Part shown: positions 8,989-18,086 of the stretch, piece by piece
Position numbering within the stretch: the stretch's first letter is position 1
How the letters are laid out: each line of letters begins with the position of its first letter
Source of the DNA: Iodidimonas sp. SYSU 1G8
GTDB lineage: Bacteria > Pseudomonadota > Alphaproteobacteria > SMXS01
DNA: 64,000 nt
Assembly (NCBI RefSeq): GCF_039655775.1
Contig: NZ_JBBYXJ010000001.1
Coordinates: 1,178,001 to 1,242,000 of the forward strand
Direction of reading: 5' to 3'
The notes under the pieces: generated by a model
Seen by the model: the letters and a program-made list of their open reading frames with translations, nothing else
Told to the model about the DNA's origin: nothing
Databases searched by the model: none
Position numbers and translations under genes: made by a program

Positions 8989-9076
8989 TCGCCGGCCGGC
9001 ACGGGTGCGCCTACAAACACCTGTGCCGGCGCCGGAAATCCGATAGCCTGACCGGCGACCTTCACTGGGAGTCCGG

Positions 9077-10807
9077 ATGGGCCAGTTCCTGATTTGCCCC
9101 GACAGCATGGGCGCCTATGCCGATGCGCTGGACGCGCGGCTGGCGGGCCATGGCTTTCGGGCCGGCTTCACCGCGTCGGTGGATGGCTTCCGGGTCATGC
9201 TGCACCGGCGCCTGAACGGCTCGGCCTGCAACGCCGTGACCCTGGAGAACGGCGATTTCGCGGCGCATACCGGCTCGTTCTTCTTCGACGGCGAGATCGG
9301 CGCGGCGGCGCTGCGGGGGGTGCACGCCGCCTTCACCGAGAAGACAATGCCGTGGGACAGGTGCCGGGGCCATTACGCCCTGATCCTGCGCAAGGACGGG
9401 GCGCTGTACCTGGTCACCGACCGGCTGGGGAGCTATCACGTCTATCACCGGCGCGACGAGGCGGTGTTCTCCAGCAGCTTTATGGCCGTGCTGGACAGCA
9501 TCGACGCGCCGGTGCCCGATCCGACCGGCATCTTCCAGTATGTCTGGAACGGCTCGACCTTCGGCGACCGCACGGTGTTCGACGCCGTCCGCCTTCTGCC
9601 CGCGCCCGCTGTCGTCCGCTTCGGCGAGACGGTGCGCATCGGCGTCGCCGGGCCGGCCATCGACCTGTTCGAGGAGACGCGCGCGGCGACGGTCGCGGCG
9701 CATGCGCGGGAGCGTTCGGACGCGCTGCGGTCGCTGTTCGCGACCTATGGCGCGCTGGCGCCGAGGCCGGTCCGCTCGGCGCTGTCCGGCGGCTATGATT
9801 CGCGGCTGATCCTGGCCGCGCTGCGGGACGCCGGGATCACGCCGGAGCTGTTCGTTTTCGGCGGCGAGGCCGACCCGGACGTCACCACGGCGAAACGGAT
9901 CGCCGCCGGCGAAGGACTGGCGCTGCGCCATCTGGACAAGGGCCGCGCCGCGCCGTCGGCGCCGGACGCGTTCCCGGCGCAGGTGGAACGCGACCTGGTC
10001 GCATTCGACGGGCTGAAATATGACGGCCTGTTCGATTCGGGCGCCGATTACCGCGACCGGATGGACCGGCAGGCGGGCGACGCCGTGGTGCTGAACGGCT
10101 CGGCCGGCGAGATCTACCGCAACTTCTTCTACCTGCCGGACAAGCCGCTGGCGCTCGATGACCTGATCTCGGCCTTCTTCAGCCGCTATGATCCCGCGGC
10201 GATGACATCCGCCTTCTCGGAGGACGCATACCGCGACACGCTCGCCGCCGACATGATGGCCGCGCTGCGCACCGACAAGGTCAAGGTGAGCCGTCCCATG
10301 ATCGAGGCGCTCTATCCGCTGTTCCGGGGCCGATACTGGTCGGCGCGGGACGTGTCGGTGAACCAGCGCTTCGGCTGGATGCTGTATCCGTTCCTGGAGC
10401 CGGAGATCATCGCGGGGACCAACACCATTCCCTATGGCGTGAAGCAGTTCGGCCGGCTGGAAGCGGCCATGATCCGGCATCTGTCACCCGAGCTGGCGCG
10501 CTATCGGACCGCATACGGCATGAGTCTGGAGGGCGAGCCGCCGCTGTCGTTCAAGCTGAAACAGCTGGCCTCGATCCATCGTCCGGCGGCGATCCGGCGG
10601 CGCACTTACCGTTTCGCCCGTCACGCGCCGCCGCCGCCCTGGCTGACCCGGCCGTGGCTGGGCACCGTGCTGGACATGGAGCTGCCCTATATGCGGGCGC
10701 TGTTCCGGACGGGGCGGATGAAGGCCCCCGAAGCGCTAAACCGCATGCTGACCATCGAATATCTGTGCCAGCGCGCCAACGCGCCCTACTTGCCGGTGAA
10801 CTCGTAG
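9077..10807 (+). CDS. Asparagine-synthase-like protein without the amidotransferase nucleophile
   Basis: 576 aa. The N-terminal half (about 1-190) looks like a class-II glutamine amidotransferase domain (RCRGHYALILRK, YLVTDRLGSYHVYHRR, VFSSSFMAVLDS), but the protein begins MGQFLICP instead of MCGI, so the catalytic Cys2 is absent. The C-terminal half has the PP-loop ATP site SGGYDSR (237-243) of AsnB-like enzymes. It should therefore adenylate a carboxylate and use ammonia or another amine rather than glutamine. No lasso-peptide, capsule or siderophore partners are nearby. Its 3' end overlaps the opposite-strand beta-helix gene by 22 bp. Function unknown. Confidence 0.8.
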   Translation: MGQFLICPDSMGAYADALDARLAGHGFRAGFTASVDGFRVMLHRRLNGSACNAVTLENGDFAAHTGSFFFDGEIGAAALRGVHAAFTEKTMPWDRCRGHYALILRKDGALYLVTDRLGSYHVYHRRDEAVFSSSFMAVLDSIDAPVPDPTGIFQYVWNGSTFGDRTVFDAVRLLPAPAVVRFGETVRIGVAGPAIDLFEETRAATVAAHARERSDALRSLFATYGALAPRPVRSALSGGYDSRLILAALRDAGITPELFVFGGEADPDVTTAKRIAAGEGLALRHLDKGRAAPSAPDAFPAQVERDLVAFDGLKYDGLFDSGADYRDRMDRQAGDAVVLNGSAGEIYRNFFYLPDKPLALDDLISAFFSRYDPAAMTSAFSEDAYRDTLAADMMAALRTDKVKVSRPMIEALYPLFRGRYWSARDVSVNQRFGWMLYPFLEPEIIAGTNTIPYGVKQFGRLEAAMIRHLSPELARYRTAYGMSLEGEPPLSFKLKQLASIHRPAAIRRRTYRFARHAPPPPWLTRPWLGTVLDMELPYMRALFRTGRMKAPEALNRMLTIEYLCQRANAPYLPVNS

Positions 10808-12231
10808 GCGCCGGCGTCCAGCTTGCCGTTCACCACGCGTTTACGCGCCTTCATGGGGTGGACGTATTCCTGCGACGGCGTGAGGCTGAGGCCGTCCAGC
10901 TTGCCCGCGTCCGCGCCCTTGTCGATGGCATCGGCGCCGGGCTTCAGCCGATAGTCGAAGGCGGCGGGATTGACGAAGCTGGAGATCGAGCTGGCCACGT
11001 TGTTCTTCGAGGTCATGGAGCCTTCGTACATGGCGCCGCCGACCACGAGATTGTTCATCATCACGCCGATATCGCCCGAATGGTTCTTGATGAACGGCCC
11101 GCTGCCGAGCCCGTTCACATAGGTGTTGCTGACCACCTGCAACTTGTGGCCGGCGCCCTTGCAGCCTTCGGCGCCAAAGGCGATGGCGGTGTGATTCTCG
11201 GCGTTCGAGCCCTTCTGCAGCACGTTGCCCATGACCACGAGCTTGCCGCAGTTTGAGGCGTCGACGAGGTAGCTGCCGACTCCGTCTTCGTCAGTCAACC
11301 GATTGTAGAGAATGAAGGATTCAGCCGCGCGGGTCTTCACCTGATGGCCGCGATGGTTGTGGTGCACGTAGGAATTGACCAGAGTGAACTTGCGGATCGC
11401 GCCGATGTAGATGCCGTGCGCGTAATTGTCCTTGCGCAGATTGTAGGCGAATTCGGAATTGGCGATGTAGACCTCCTGCTCGGGAATGTTCGCCGACAGG
11501 AAACCGAACTCGTTGTGGTGGAAATAGCTGTTGCGGATGATGATCTTGCCGCCTTCGGCCCGGATGCCCGCGCCATTGTCGTCGCCCACATCCGCGCCGG
11601 AGAACTCGATGTTGTCGATGGTGACGTTGTCGCCGGAGACGACCCAGATCGCCTTGTTGTTGGGCGGCGAGACCGAGGCGCGGAAATGCGGGCGGCCATT
11701 GATGCCCTTGATCCTGATGTTGCTGGCGGTGATCTCGGCGAAGTCGTTGATGTAGAGGCCGCCTTCAATCTCCACGCTGTCGCCGTTTTGCAGGGTCGAG
11801 ACCACGTCGCCGAAGCGTTCGTACTGCTTGCCCTTGCCGATCTGGATCACGCGGCCGGACTCGCCGGAGCCGGTCGCGGCGCCGGGCGGCGCGAAAGCGC
11901 CTGCCTTGAAGGTGGAGGCGCCGGGCAATGCCGGCCCGCTGGCGGCGGCGGCCTCGGACGGCGGGATCGGCGGCTGGGCGTAGGCGGGAGACGCGCCCGT
12001 GACCTTGACCGGCGCGGGCGCGGCGGGCGCCGGTGCGGGCGCGGATTGCGGCTGCGGGGCCGGCGACTTGCCGCCGCCCTCGAAGCCGATGGAGGCAATG
12101 TCCTCCTGGGCAACCGGCACCTTGATCTCGACGCCGTTCTTCAGGCGGATGACCATTTCGCCCCAGGCGACGGGGGCGAGCAGCAGCCCGGCCGCGGCGA
12201 CGACGAGGACCAGTGCGGGGAGTTTCTTCAT
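10786..12231 (-). CDS. Secreted parallel beta-helix (pectate-lyase-fold) protein
   Basis: 481 aa. Signal peptide (MKKLPALVLVVAAAG to about residue 23), a short domain with VIRLKNGVEIKVPV, a Pro/Ala-rich linker (about 55-120), then a right-handed beta-helix repeat region with successive strands such as NIRIKGINGRPHFRAS, NVTIDNIEFSGADVGDDNG, KIIIRNSYFHHNEFGF and FTLVNSYVHHNHRGHQV. It ends with a DAGAYEFTGK cap. The fold suits binding or cleaving polysaccharide, but I see no catalytic signature I can name. The start lies 16 bp after lutC on the same strand, so it appears to be the last gene of the lut operon. A longer in-frame start overlapping lutC is rejected because the signal peptide begins at 12231. 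Confidence 0.78.
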   Translation of the reverse strand: MKKLPALVLVVAAAGLLLAPVAWGEMVIRLKNGVEIKVPVAQEDIASIGFEGGGKSPAPQPQSAPAPAPAAPAPVKVTGASPAYAQPPIPPSEAAAASGPALPGASTFKAGAFAPPGAATGSGESGRVIQIGKGKQYERFGDVVSTLQNGDSVEIEGGLYINDFAEITASNIRIKGINGRPHFRASVSPPNNKAIWVVSGDNVTIDNIEFSGADVGDDNGAGIRAEGGKIIIRNSYFHHNEFGFLSANIPEQEVYIANSEFAYNLRKDNYAHGIYIGAIRKFTLVNSYVHHNHRGHQVKTRAAESFILYNRLTDEDGVGSYLVDASNCGKLVVMGNVLQKGSNAENHTAIAFGAEGCKGAGHKLQVVSNTYVNGLGSGPFIKNHSGDIGVMMNNLVVGGAMYEGSMTSKNNVASSISSFVNPAAFDYRLKPGADAIDKGADAGKLDGLSLTPSQEYVHPMKARKRVVNGKLDAGAYEFTGK

Positions 12232-12247
12232 CGGGTCGTTTCCTTGC

Positions 12248-12868
12248 TCACGGCGTTTCGTCCGACACGAGGACGTGCAGCCGGCGCGGCCCATGCGCGC
12301 CCCATTCGATGGTCTGTTCGATGTCGGCGGTGCGCGACGGGCCGGTGATGAAGCTGACCAGCCGGGGCGCTTCCCGTCCCGTGCGCACCCGCAGCCGCGT
12401 CCAGACCTCTTCATAGGCATGGACGATCTGGTCGTCGCCGACGATGACGATGAGCGTTTCCGCCAGATAGTTGAGGCGCTGGTCCCGGCCCGGGCCGCTG
12501 GCTGCGACGAAGGTACCGGTTTCGGCGACGGCGGCGACGCAGTCGGTGAGCACGGCGATGCCGTCGGCCACGGGCAGCGCGTCCTCGACGGTCACGGTGT
12601 CGAACGCCATCCTGCCCGCGAGGCCCGGCGCCAGGCAAATCCGCGCCGGCAGATTCTGCGCCGCCAGATAGCGCGCGACCGCCGCCGGCGCGTCCGCCAG
12701 CGAGGGGATCGCCTCGGTGGTGGTCCGCGCCGCCGTCAGGCGCTCGATGAAGCGCGCCCGGGGCGACAGGGGCGAGGCCGGCGGCGGCGACGGCGTCGCG
12801 CGCGCCACGAAGGGCGCGGCGCCCCGGCGCAGGCGCGCGAGGATGTCGGCCCGGCTATCGGCGGCCAC
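12248..12868 (-). CDS. lutC: LutC/YkgG-family LUD-domain protein of lactate utilisation
   Basis: 206 aa. A LUD-domain protein with LPARICLAPGLAGRM, GIAVLTDCVAAVAETGTFV, RLNYLAETLIVIVGDDQIV and FITGPSRTADIEQTIEWGAHGPRRLHVLV, the C-terminal block typical of LutC. LutC is one of three subunits of the LutABC system that oxidises L-lactate to pyruvate in the cytoplasm. The start overlaps the end of lutB by 14 bp, implying coupled translation. Ordinary in length. Confidence 0.9.
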   Translation of the reverse strand: MAADSRADILARLRRGAAPFVARATPSPPPASPLSPRARFIERLTAARTTTEAIPSLADAPAAVARYLAAQNLPARICLAPGLAGRMAFDTVTVEDALPVADGIAVLTDCVAAVAETGTFVAASGPGRDQRLNYLAETLIVIVGDDQIVHAYEEVWTRLRVRTGREAPRLVSFITGPSRTADIEQTIEWGAHGPRRLHVLVSDETP

Positions 12869-14276
12869 CGCGTTTCCTCCACTGCCTCTGAAAGGTACCG
12901 CCGGAGGGCGCGCGCATGTCGCGGAACGCGGTCCAGCCGCCGCCGGCCAGCGGCAGCCGCGATATCCAGCCGCGCCAGGCGATCAGCCGCAGCGCGCGGG
13001 ACGCGATCCAGAGACCGATGCGGTAGGTTCGCGGATGGTCGGTCAGCACGGCCCAAAAGCCCATGCCCCAGCGCATGCCGCGCGGCGACAGATGCCGCTC
13101 GAACTCGCGCTCGCGCCAGTGGCGCATCATGCGGGGCAGCGGGATCCGAACCGGGCAGACCTCCTCGCAGCGGCCGCAGACCGTGGAGGCGTTCGGCAGA
13201 TGGCCCGCCTTCTCGATGCCCGACAGGCTGGGCGTCAGCACCGCGCCCATGGGACCCGGATAGACCGAGCCATAGGCATGGCCGCCGATGTTGGCGTAAA
13301 CCGGGCAATGGTTGAGACAGGCGCCGCAGCGGATACAGCGCAGCATCTCCTCGAACTCGGTGCCGATCATGTCCGACCGGCCATTGTCGACCAGCACCAC
13401 ATGAAAGGCGGACGGCCCCGACAGGTCGCCGCCGCGGCGCGGGCCGGTGAAGAAGCTCATATAGGTGGTGATGTCCTGACCGGTCGCCGAGCGGGTCAGC
13501 AGGCGCAGCAGGGTGTGGCAGTCGTCCAGGGTGGGCACCAGCTTCTCGATGCCGGTCACGACGATGTGCGTGTCCGGCAGCGAGGCGGTGAGGTCGGCGT
13601 TGCCCTCGTTGGTGACGACCACGGCCGAGCCGGTTTCCGCGATCAGGAAATTGGCGCCGGTGATGCCCACATCGGCCGCCACGAACCGCTCGCGCAGGAT
13701 GGAGCGGGCCTCGCGCACCATGTCGCCGCGCTCTGTGAGGCGCTCGTGGAAGCCATACTGGGCATGATGTTCGTGGAAGGTGTCCGCGACCTGCGCCTTG
13801 GACAGGTGGATGACCGGGGCGATGATGTGGCTGGGCTTTTCCTTGCGCAGCTGGATGATGTACTCGCCCAGATCGGTTTCGACCGGCACGATGCCCTGCG
13901 CCTCCAGATAGGCGTTCAGCTCGATCTCCTCGGTCACCATGCTCTTGCTCTTGGTGACCGTGCGCGCGCCCGCCTGCCTGCAGATGTCGCCAACGATGCG
14001 GCGCGCTTCCTCGGCGTCCCGCGCCCAGTGGACATGGCCGCCGACACTGGTGACGTTGGCTTCGAACTGCTCCAGATAATCGGCCAGATTGGCGATGGTG
14101 CGCGCCTTGATGTCGCGGGCGTGATCGCGCATGGACTCGAAGCCGGGCAGGTTTTCGGCCGCCCGCGCCCGCGCCTCGACGAAGCCATGCTTGATGTGCT
14201 TCAGGGCGTGCTGAAGCGTCGGGTCGGCCAGCGCCACCCGCGCCTTTTCGACGAACGCGCCGCTGTCAATTTCCAC
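12855..14276 (-). CDS. lutB: LutB-family iron-sulfur protein of lactate utilisation
   Basis: 473 aa. An N-terminal LUD-like domain (TVTKSKSMVTEEIELNAYLE, GITGANFLIAETGSAVVVTN, THIVVTGIEKLVP) is followed by two [4Fe-4S] ferredoxin motifs, CIRCGACLNHCP and CGRCEEVCP, and a C-terminal region rich in Trp and Arg. It is the electron-transfer subunit of LutABC. I chose the GTG at 14276, which overlaps the lutA stop by 11 bp and has a GGAG about 9 nt upstream. A longer reading would extend inside lutA. The lutA-lutB-lutC order is the same as in Bacillus and many proteobacteria. Confidence 0.9.
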   Translation of the reverse strand: MEIDSGAFVEKARVALADPTLQHALKHIKHGFVEARARAAENLPGFESMRDHARDIKARTIANLADYLEQFEANVTSVGGHVHWARDAEEARRIVGDICRQAGARTVTKSKSMVTEEIELNAYLEAQGIVPVETDLGEYIIQLRKEKPSHIIAPVIHLSKAQVADTFHEHHAQYGFHERLTERGDMVREARSILRERFVAADVGITGANFLIAETGSAVVVTNEGNADLTASLPDTHIVVTGIEKLVPTLDDCHTLLRLLTRSATGQDITTYMSFFTGPRRGGDLSGPSAFHVVLVDNGRSDMIGTEFEEMLRCIRCGACLNHCPVYANIGGHAYGSVYPGPMGAVLTPSLSGIEKAGHLPNASTVCGRCEEVCPVRIPLPRMMRHWREREFERHLSPRGMRWGMGFWAVLTDHPRTYRIGLWIASRALRLIAWRGWISRLPLAGGGWTAFRDMRAPSGGTFQRQWRKRGGRR

Positions 14277-15036
14277 CGGGGGTCTCCAGCGTGCCGGCCA
14301 GCAATTCGGCCACGTGACAGGCACGCACCGAGGAGCCTTCGCGCCGCAGCCGCCCCTCGATGTTCATCAGGCAGCCCACATCGCCCATGGCGACCACCGA
14401 CGCGCCGGTCGCGGCGATGTCGGCGGTCTTGTTGGAGACCATCCGGTTGGAGATGTCCGGATATTTGATGCAGAAGGTGCCGCCGAAGCCGCAGCAGACC
14501 TCGGGCTCGGACAGCTCGACCAGCCGCAGCCCGTCGATCCGGCGCAGCAGCGCCCGGGGCTGGTCATGGATGCCGAGCTCGCGTAGGCCGGAACAGGAAT
14601 CATGGTAGGTGACGCGCGTCGCCGCCAGCTTCACGGCGGGAACATAGCCGTTCGCGGCCAGGAAAGTGGTGAGTTCCTGGGTTTTGTCGGCGAGCGCCCT
14701 CGCCTTGCCGAACAGCGCGTCGGCCTCGTCGAAGAGCGACGGGTAATGCAGCTTGATCATGGCGGCGCAGGAGCCGGAGGGTACCACGACGCGCTCGTAG
14801 CGCTGGAGCAGCGCGATGGTCCGCTCGGCCATGCGCCGGGCCGCGTTGCGGTCGCCGCCATTGTAGTTGGGCTGGCCGCAGCAGCTCTGTCCCTTCGGCA
14901 CGACGACCTCGAAGCCCGCCGCCTCGATCAGCGACGCGCTGGCGAATCCCACTTCGGGACGCATCAGGTCCACGAGGCAGGTAACGAACAGGGCGACCTC
15001 GCCCTTGCTTTCAGACGGCTTTTTCACGCCGGCCAT
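14266..15036 (-). CDS. lutA: LutA-family CCG-domain (Fe-S) subunit of lactate utilisation
   Basis: 256 aa, first gene of the lut operon. Contains two CCG (cysteine-rich) domains: ALFVTCLVDLMRP with QSCCGQPNYNGGDRN and PSGSC; then HDSCSGLRELGI with EVCCGFGGTFCIKYPDIS and DVGCLMNIEGRL. These bind Fe-S clusters, as in glycolate and heterodisulfide oxidoreductases. Together with LutB and LutC it oxidises L-lactate. The start at 15036 was preferred over upstream in-frame starts, which would extend into the divergent gene's promoter without conserved sequence. No LutP permease or LutR regulator is adjacent. Confidence 0.9.
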   Translation of the reverse strand: MAGVKKPSESKGEVALFVTCLVDLMRPEVGFASASLIEAAGFEVVVPKGQSCCGQPNYNGGDRNAARRMAERTIALLQRYERVVVPSGSCAAMIKLHYPSLFDEADALFGKARALADKTQELTTFLAANGYVPAVKLAATRVTYHDSCSGLRELGIHDQPRALLRRIDGLRLVELSEPEVCCGFGGTFCIKYPDISNRMVSNKTADIAATGASVVAMGDVGCLMNIEGRLRREGSSVRACHVAELLAGTLETPGGN

Positions 15037-15170
15037 ACTGCCAGACTGGCGCGGAAGGACAAAGGATGGAAGCGACAGCGACCATACCGGACATTTGCAA
15101 GGAACCAGATGCCACCCGGGCAGTTGCCTCTGTGTCACCGACACACACGGCATTAAAACGGGAGATCGTC

Positions 15171-15542
15171 ATGAAACGTACCATCATCACCATCGCAGCC
15201 ACCTTTGCCCTCAGCTCCGCGGCGCTCGCCGGCGGCGACTGGAAGGACAAGGATACGGATGGCAACGGCCAGATCAGCAAGGCGGAACACGATGCCAGCG
15301 TAAAGGCGTCGTGGACCAAGAAGGACAAGAATGGTGACGGCAAGCTGTCCGCCGAGGAAGCCGGCATGACACCTGGCGCCGACTGGACGGCAGCGGACAA
15401 GGACGGCGACGGCAGCCTGTCTCCCGACGAATACACCGCCAAGAAGGCGGCCTGGTTTACCAAGGCCGACACAGATGGCAATGGCAGCCTGTCGCAGGCG
15501 GAAGCCGATGCCGCGAAGGCCGCGAAGAAATCCAAGATGTAA
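15171..15542 (+). CDS. Secreted four-EF-hand calcium-binding protein
   Basis: 123 aa. Signal peptide (MKRTIITIAATFALSSAALA), then four EF-hand loops: DKDTDGNGQISKAE, DKNGDGKLSAEE, DKDGDGSLSPDEY and DTDGNGSLSQAE. Each has the Dx[DN]xDG spacing with acidic residue 12, so four calcium ions could bind in the periplasm or outside the cell. There is no enzymatic or anchoring domain. GGGAG lies 6 nt before the ATG; the longer upstream reading lacks a signal peptide. Divergent from lutA (134 bp) and convergent with the TonB_C protein. It may be a calcium buffer or sensor; partner unknown. Confidence 0.82.
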   Translation: MKRTIITIAATFALSSAALAGGDWKDKDTDGNGQISKAEHDASVKASWTKKDKNGDGKLSAEEAGMTPGADWTAADKDGDGSLSPDEYTAKKAAWFTKADTDGNGSLSQAEADAAKAAKKSKM

Positions 15543-15549
15543 TTCGGAC

Positions 15550-15583
15550 CGGCGCGGCCCTGCATCGCAGTAGGGTCGCGCCG
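15550..15583. terminator. Hairpin between convergent genes (possible bidirectional terminator)
   Basis: A 12-bp stem with one G-U pair: 15550-15561 (CGGCGCGGCCCT) pairs with 15572-15583 (AGGGTCGCGCCG), with a 10-nt loop. It begins 8 bp after the EF-hand gene stop and ends 17 bp before the TonB_C gene stop. No clear U-run follows on either strand, so termination is only likely. Confidence 0.45.
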
Positions 15584-15600
15584 TCCTGACATCCGGGCTT

Positions 15601-16332
15601 TCAGTCCGGGCGTTGTTTCTTTTTCAGCGCAAAAACCACACGGAACTCGTGAGGCGACGCCACCGGGGTGCCATAGAGAGTCGCAGGCTGAAACCGCCAG
15701 TTCCGGGCCGCTTCGTCCACCGCCGCCTTATCGAGATCAGCGAATCCGCTGCTCTTCTTGACGACGATGCTTGAGGGGTCGACATATCCATCCTCCTTCA
15801 CGATGAACCGCAGAAGCACATCGCCCTCGGCGCCCGCCTCGACCGCGCTGCGTGGATAGGGCGGCTGCGTGATCGGCCGTGACTGTCGTGGCAACGGCGT
15901 CTTTTCCTGCGGGTTATTTCCGCCTGCTTGCATCCCCTGAACAGAACTCAGCTCGAATACCACCCGGAACAAATGGGGACTGGCGACAGGTACCCCTGCG
16001 GACGTCGCGGGCCTGAATCGCCAATTCGCGGCCTCGGCCACGGCGGCGCCATCAAGGACGGCGGAGCCACTCCCTTCCTCGACGGTCACCGTGGCGGGAT
16101 CCACCGAACCATCGTCCCGGACAATGAACCGCAGGATCACCGCGCCTTGCTCCGCCGCCATTACCGACATCAGAGGATAAGGCGGCTGGGTGATGGGGTA
16201 GGCCGGATCCTGAGTGGGCGGCTTTACCATGGGGTCGTCGAGAATGGGCCTGACGCCGGGCGGCGCGGCGCTTGCCGGGCAGGCCCCACAGAAAATGGCG
16301 AGGATGAGAAAAACCAGAGCGCGGATATGCAT
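15601..16332 (-). CDS. Secreted protein with two TonB C-terminal domains
   Basis: 243 aa. Signal peptide (MHIRALVFLILAIFCGACPAS), then two tandem copies of the TonB C-terminal (energy-transducer) domain. The first has YPITQPPYPLMSVMAAEQGA and ILRFIVRDDGSVDP, then WRFRPATSAGVPVASPH. The second has SRPITQPPYPRSAVEAGAEG and LLRFIVKEDGYVDP, then WRFQPATLYGTPVASPH. There is no membrane anchor of the TonB type and no Pro-rich spacer, so it is unlikely to transduce proton-motive force. Cys in CGACP might be a lipidation site, but the lipobox is poor. GGGGGA precedes the ATG. Longer in-frame extension upstream overlaps the ligase gene antisense and is rejected. Confidence 0.78.
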   Translation of the reverse strand: MHIRALVFLILAIFCGACPASAAPPGVRPILDDPMVKPPTQDPAYPITQPPYPLMSVMAAEQGAVILRFIVRDDGSVDPATVTVEEGSGSAVLDGAAVAEAANWRFRPATSAGVPVASPHLFRVVFELSSVQGMQAGGNNPQEKTPLPRQSRPITQPPYPRSAVEAGAEGDVLLRFIVKEDGYVDPSSIVVKKSSGFADLDKAAVDEAARNWRFQPATLYGTPVASPHEFRVVFALKKKQRPD

Positions 16333-16457
16333 GCATCGTTCCCCCGAAACAATGCAGTCATGTGAACGGATACCGACACGAGGGGCAAGCACAACCGTCC
16401 CACCGGATGACCAAATCGCCGCGGACGGCGTATTGGCCCTCAAACGCGCGGCAGCCG

Positions 16458-18086
16458 TTAAACCGTCGGCAGCTTGTAGTCCTTGAAATCCTCGCGCAGC
16501 CTCGTTTTCAGCAGCTTGCCGGTGGCCGTGTGCGGGAGTTCGTCGACGAAGACGACGTCGTCGGGCATCCACCATTTGGCGACCTTGCCGGTCATGTAGT
16601 CGAGCACGTCCTGCTTGGTGACGGCGCTGCCCTTGGCGCGGACGCAGACCAGCAGCGGGCGTTCGTCCCATTTCGGGTGGACGACGCCGATGACGGCGGC
16701 CTCGGCGATTTCGGGGTGGCCAACGGCGGTGTTTTCCAGGTCGATGGAGCTGATCCATTCGCCGCCCGACTTGATGACGTCCTTGGCCCGGTCGGTCAGC
16801 TGGACGTAGCCATACTGGTCGATGTTGGCTACATCGCCGGTGTCGAAATAGCCTTCCTCGTCGAGGATCTGGCCGCCCTCGCCCCGGTAATATTCGCTGA
16901 CGGTCCAGGGGCCCCGCACCATCAGGTGGCCGGCGGCCTTGCCGTCCCAGGGCAGTTTGTTGCCCTCGTCGTCGGTGATCTTCAGGTCGACGCCCCACAT
17001 GGCGCGGCCCTGCTTCATCTTCAGATCGAGCTGGGACTGGTAGTCCATGCCCCGCATGACGGCCTTGGGCGAGCCGAGGGAGCCGATGGGGTTGATCTCG
17101 GTCATGCCCCAGATGTGGTTGACCGAGGTGGCGTACTTGGTCTCGAAGGTTTCGATCATGGAGCGCGGCGCGGCCGAGCCGCCGATCACCACGCGCTCGA
17201 GATGCGGCAGGTCGAGGTTGTTTTCCTGCAGATAGGCCAGCAGCATCAGCCAGACGGTCGGCACCGCGGCGGTCAGCGTCACCTTTTCCTCGGTCAGCAG
17301 CTGATAGATGCTGGCGCCGTCCATTTCCTTGCCGGGCAGCACCATCTTGGCGCCGGTCATGGGCGCGAAATGCGGAATGCCCCAGCCATTGGCGTGGAAC
17401 ATGGGCACGACCGCCATGATGGTGGTGTTGGAGCCGGCGCCCATCACGTCCGGCAGCGCCGCCGACAGGGCATGCAGCACGCAGGAGCGGTTGGTGTAGA
17501 GCACGCCCTTGGGATTACCCGTGGTGCCGGAAGTGTAGCACATGGCGGCGGCGGCCTTCTCGTCCAGCACGGGCCACTGATACTCGCCATCATGGCCGGC
17601 GATCAGGTCCTCGTAGCAGAGGACGTTGGGCAGGGTCGTGGCGGGCATGTTCGCCCGCTCGGTCATGATGATGAAGCCTTCGACGGTGGGAATGCGGTCG
17701 AGGATGCCTTCCAGCATGCCGGTGAACATGGCGTCGAGCAGGATGAACCGGTTCTCGGCATGGTCGATGATGTAGGCGAGCTGGTCGGCGAACAGGCGCG
17801 GGTTCAGCGTGTGGGTGACTGCGCCCATGCCGGTGATGCCGTACCACGCCTCGAAATGGCGGTAGGTGTTCCAGGCGAGGGTGCCGACGCGGTCGCCTTC
17901 CTTCACGCCGAGCGCCAGCAGGGCCTTCGCCAGCTGCCGCGACCGCTTGCCGGCGTCGGCATAGGTATAGCGGTGGATCGGCCCTTCGACCGTGCGGCTG
18001 ACGATCTCGCGTTCGCCGTGGAATTTCTCGGCATAGTCGATCAGCGACGATACCAGCAGGGGAACGTCCTGCATCTGTCCAAACAT
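16458..18086 (-). CDS. Medium/long-chain fatty-acid--CoA ligase (AMP-forming)
   Basis: 542 aa ANL-superfamily enzyme that activates a carboxylate to acyl-AMP and then acyl-CoA. Signature P-loop [34 protein letters not shown], the A5 motif [40 protein letters not shown] in two linked blocks, and the C-terminal catalytic Lys in [15 protein letters not shown]. It most resembles the long-chain or dicarboxylate-type ligases common in alphaproteobacteria; chain length cannot be set from sequence alone. The ATG at 18086 has GGGGA about 9 nt upstream; the in-frame upstream 69 codons look non-coding. Confidence 0.88.
   Translation of the reverse strand: MFGQMQDVPLLVSSLIDYAEKFHGEREIVSRTVEGPIHRYTYADAGKRSRQLAKALLALGVKEGDRVGTLAWNTYRHFEAWYGITGMGAVTHTLNPRLFADQLAYIIDHAENRFILLDAMFTGMLEGILDRIPTVEGFIIMTERANMPATTLPNVLCYEDLIAGHDGEYQWPVLDEKAAAAMCYTSGTTGNPKGVLYTNRSCVLHALSAALPDVMGAGSNTTIMAVVPMFHANGWGIPHFAPMTGAKMVLPGKEMDGASIYQLLTEEKVTLTAAVPTVWLMLLAYLQENNLDLPHLERVVIGGSAAPRSMIETFETKYATSVNHIWGMTEINPIGSLGSPKAVMRGMDYQSQLDLKMKQGRAMWGVDLKITDDEGNKLPWDGKAAGHLMVRGPWTVSEYYRGEGGQILDEEGYFDTGDVANIDQYGYVQLTDRAKDVIKSGGEWISSIDLENTAVGHPEIAEAAVIGVVHPKWDERPLLVCVRAKGSAVTKQDVLDYMTGKVAKWWMPDDVVFVDELPHTATGKLLKTRLREDFKDYKLPTV

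Noticed and set aside
9062-10480. Open frame antisense to the AsnB-like gene
   Set aside because: Composition is that of a shadow frame; the sense gene has clear PP-loop and fold motifs.
12232-12420. 63-residue N-terminal extension of the beta-helix protein
   Set aside because: It overlaps lutC in another frame and precedes a clean signal peptide start.
16333-16998. N-terminal extension of the double-TonB_C protein
   Set aside because: The extension is Arg-rich, lies within the acyl-CoA ligase gene in another frame, and the signal peptide begins at 16332.
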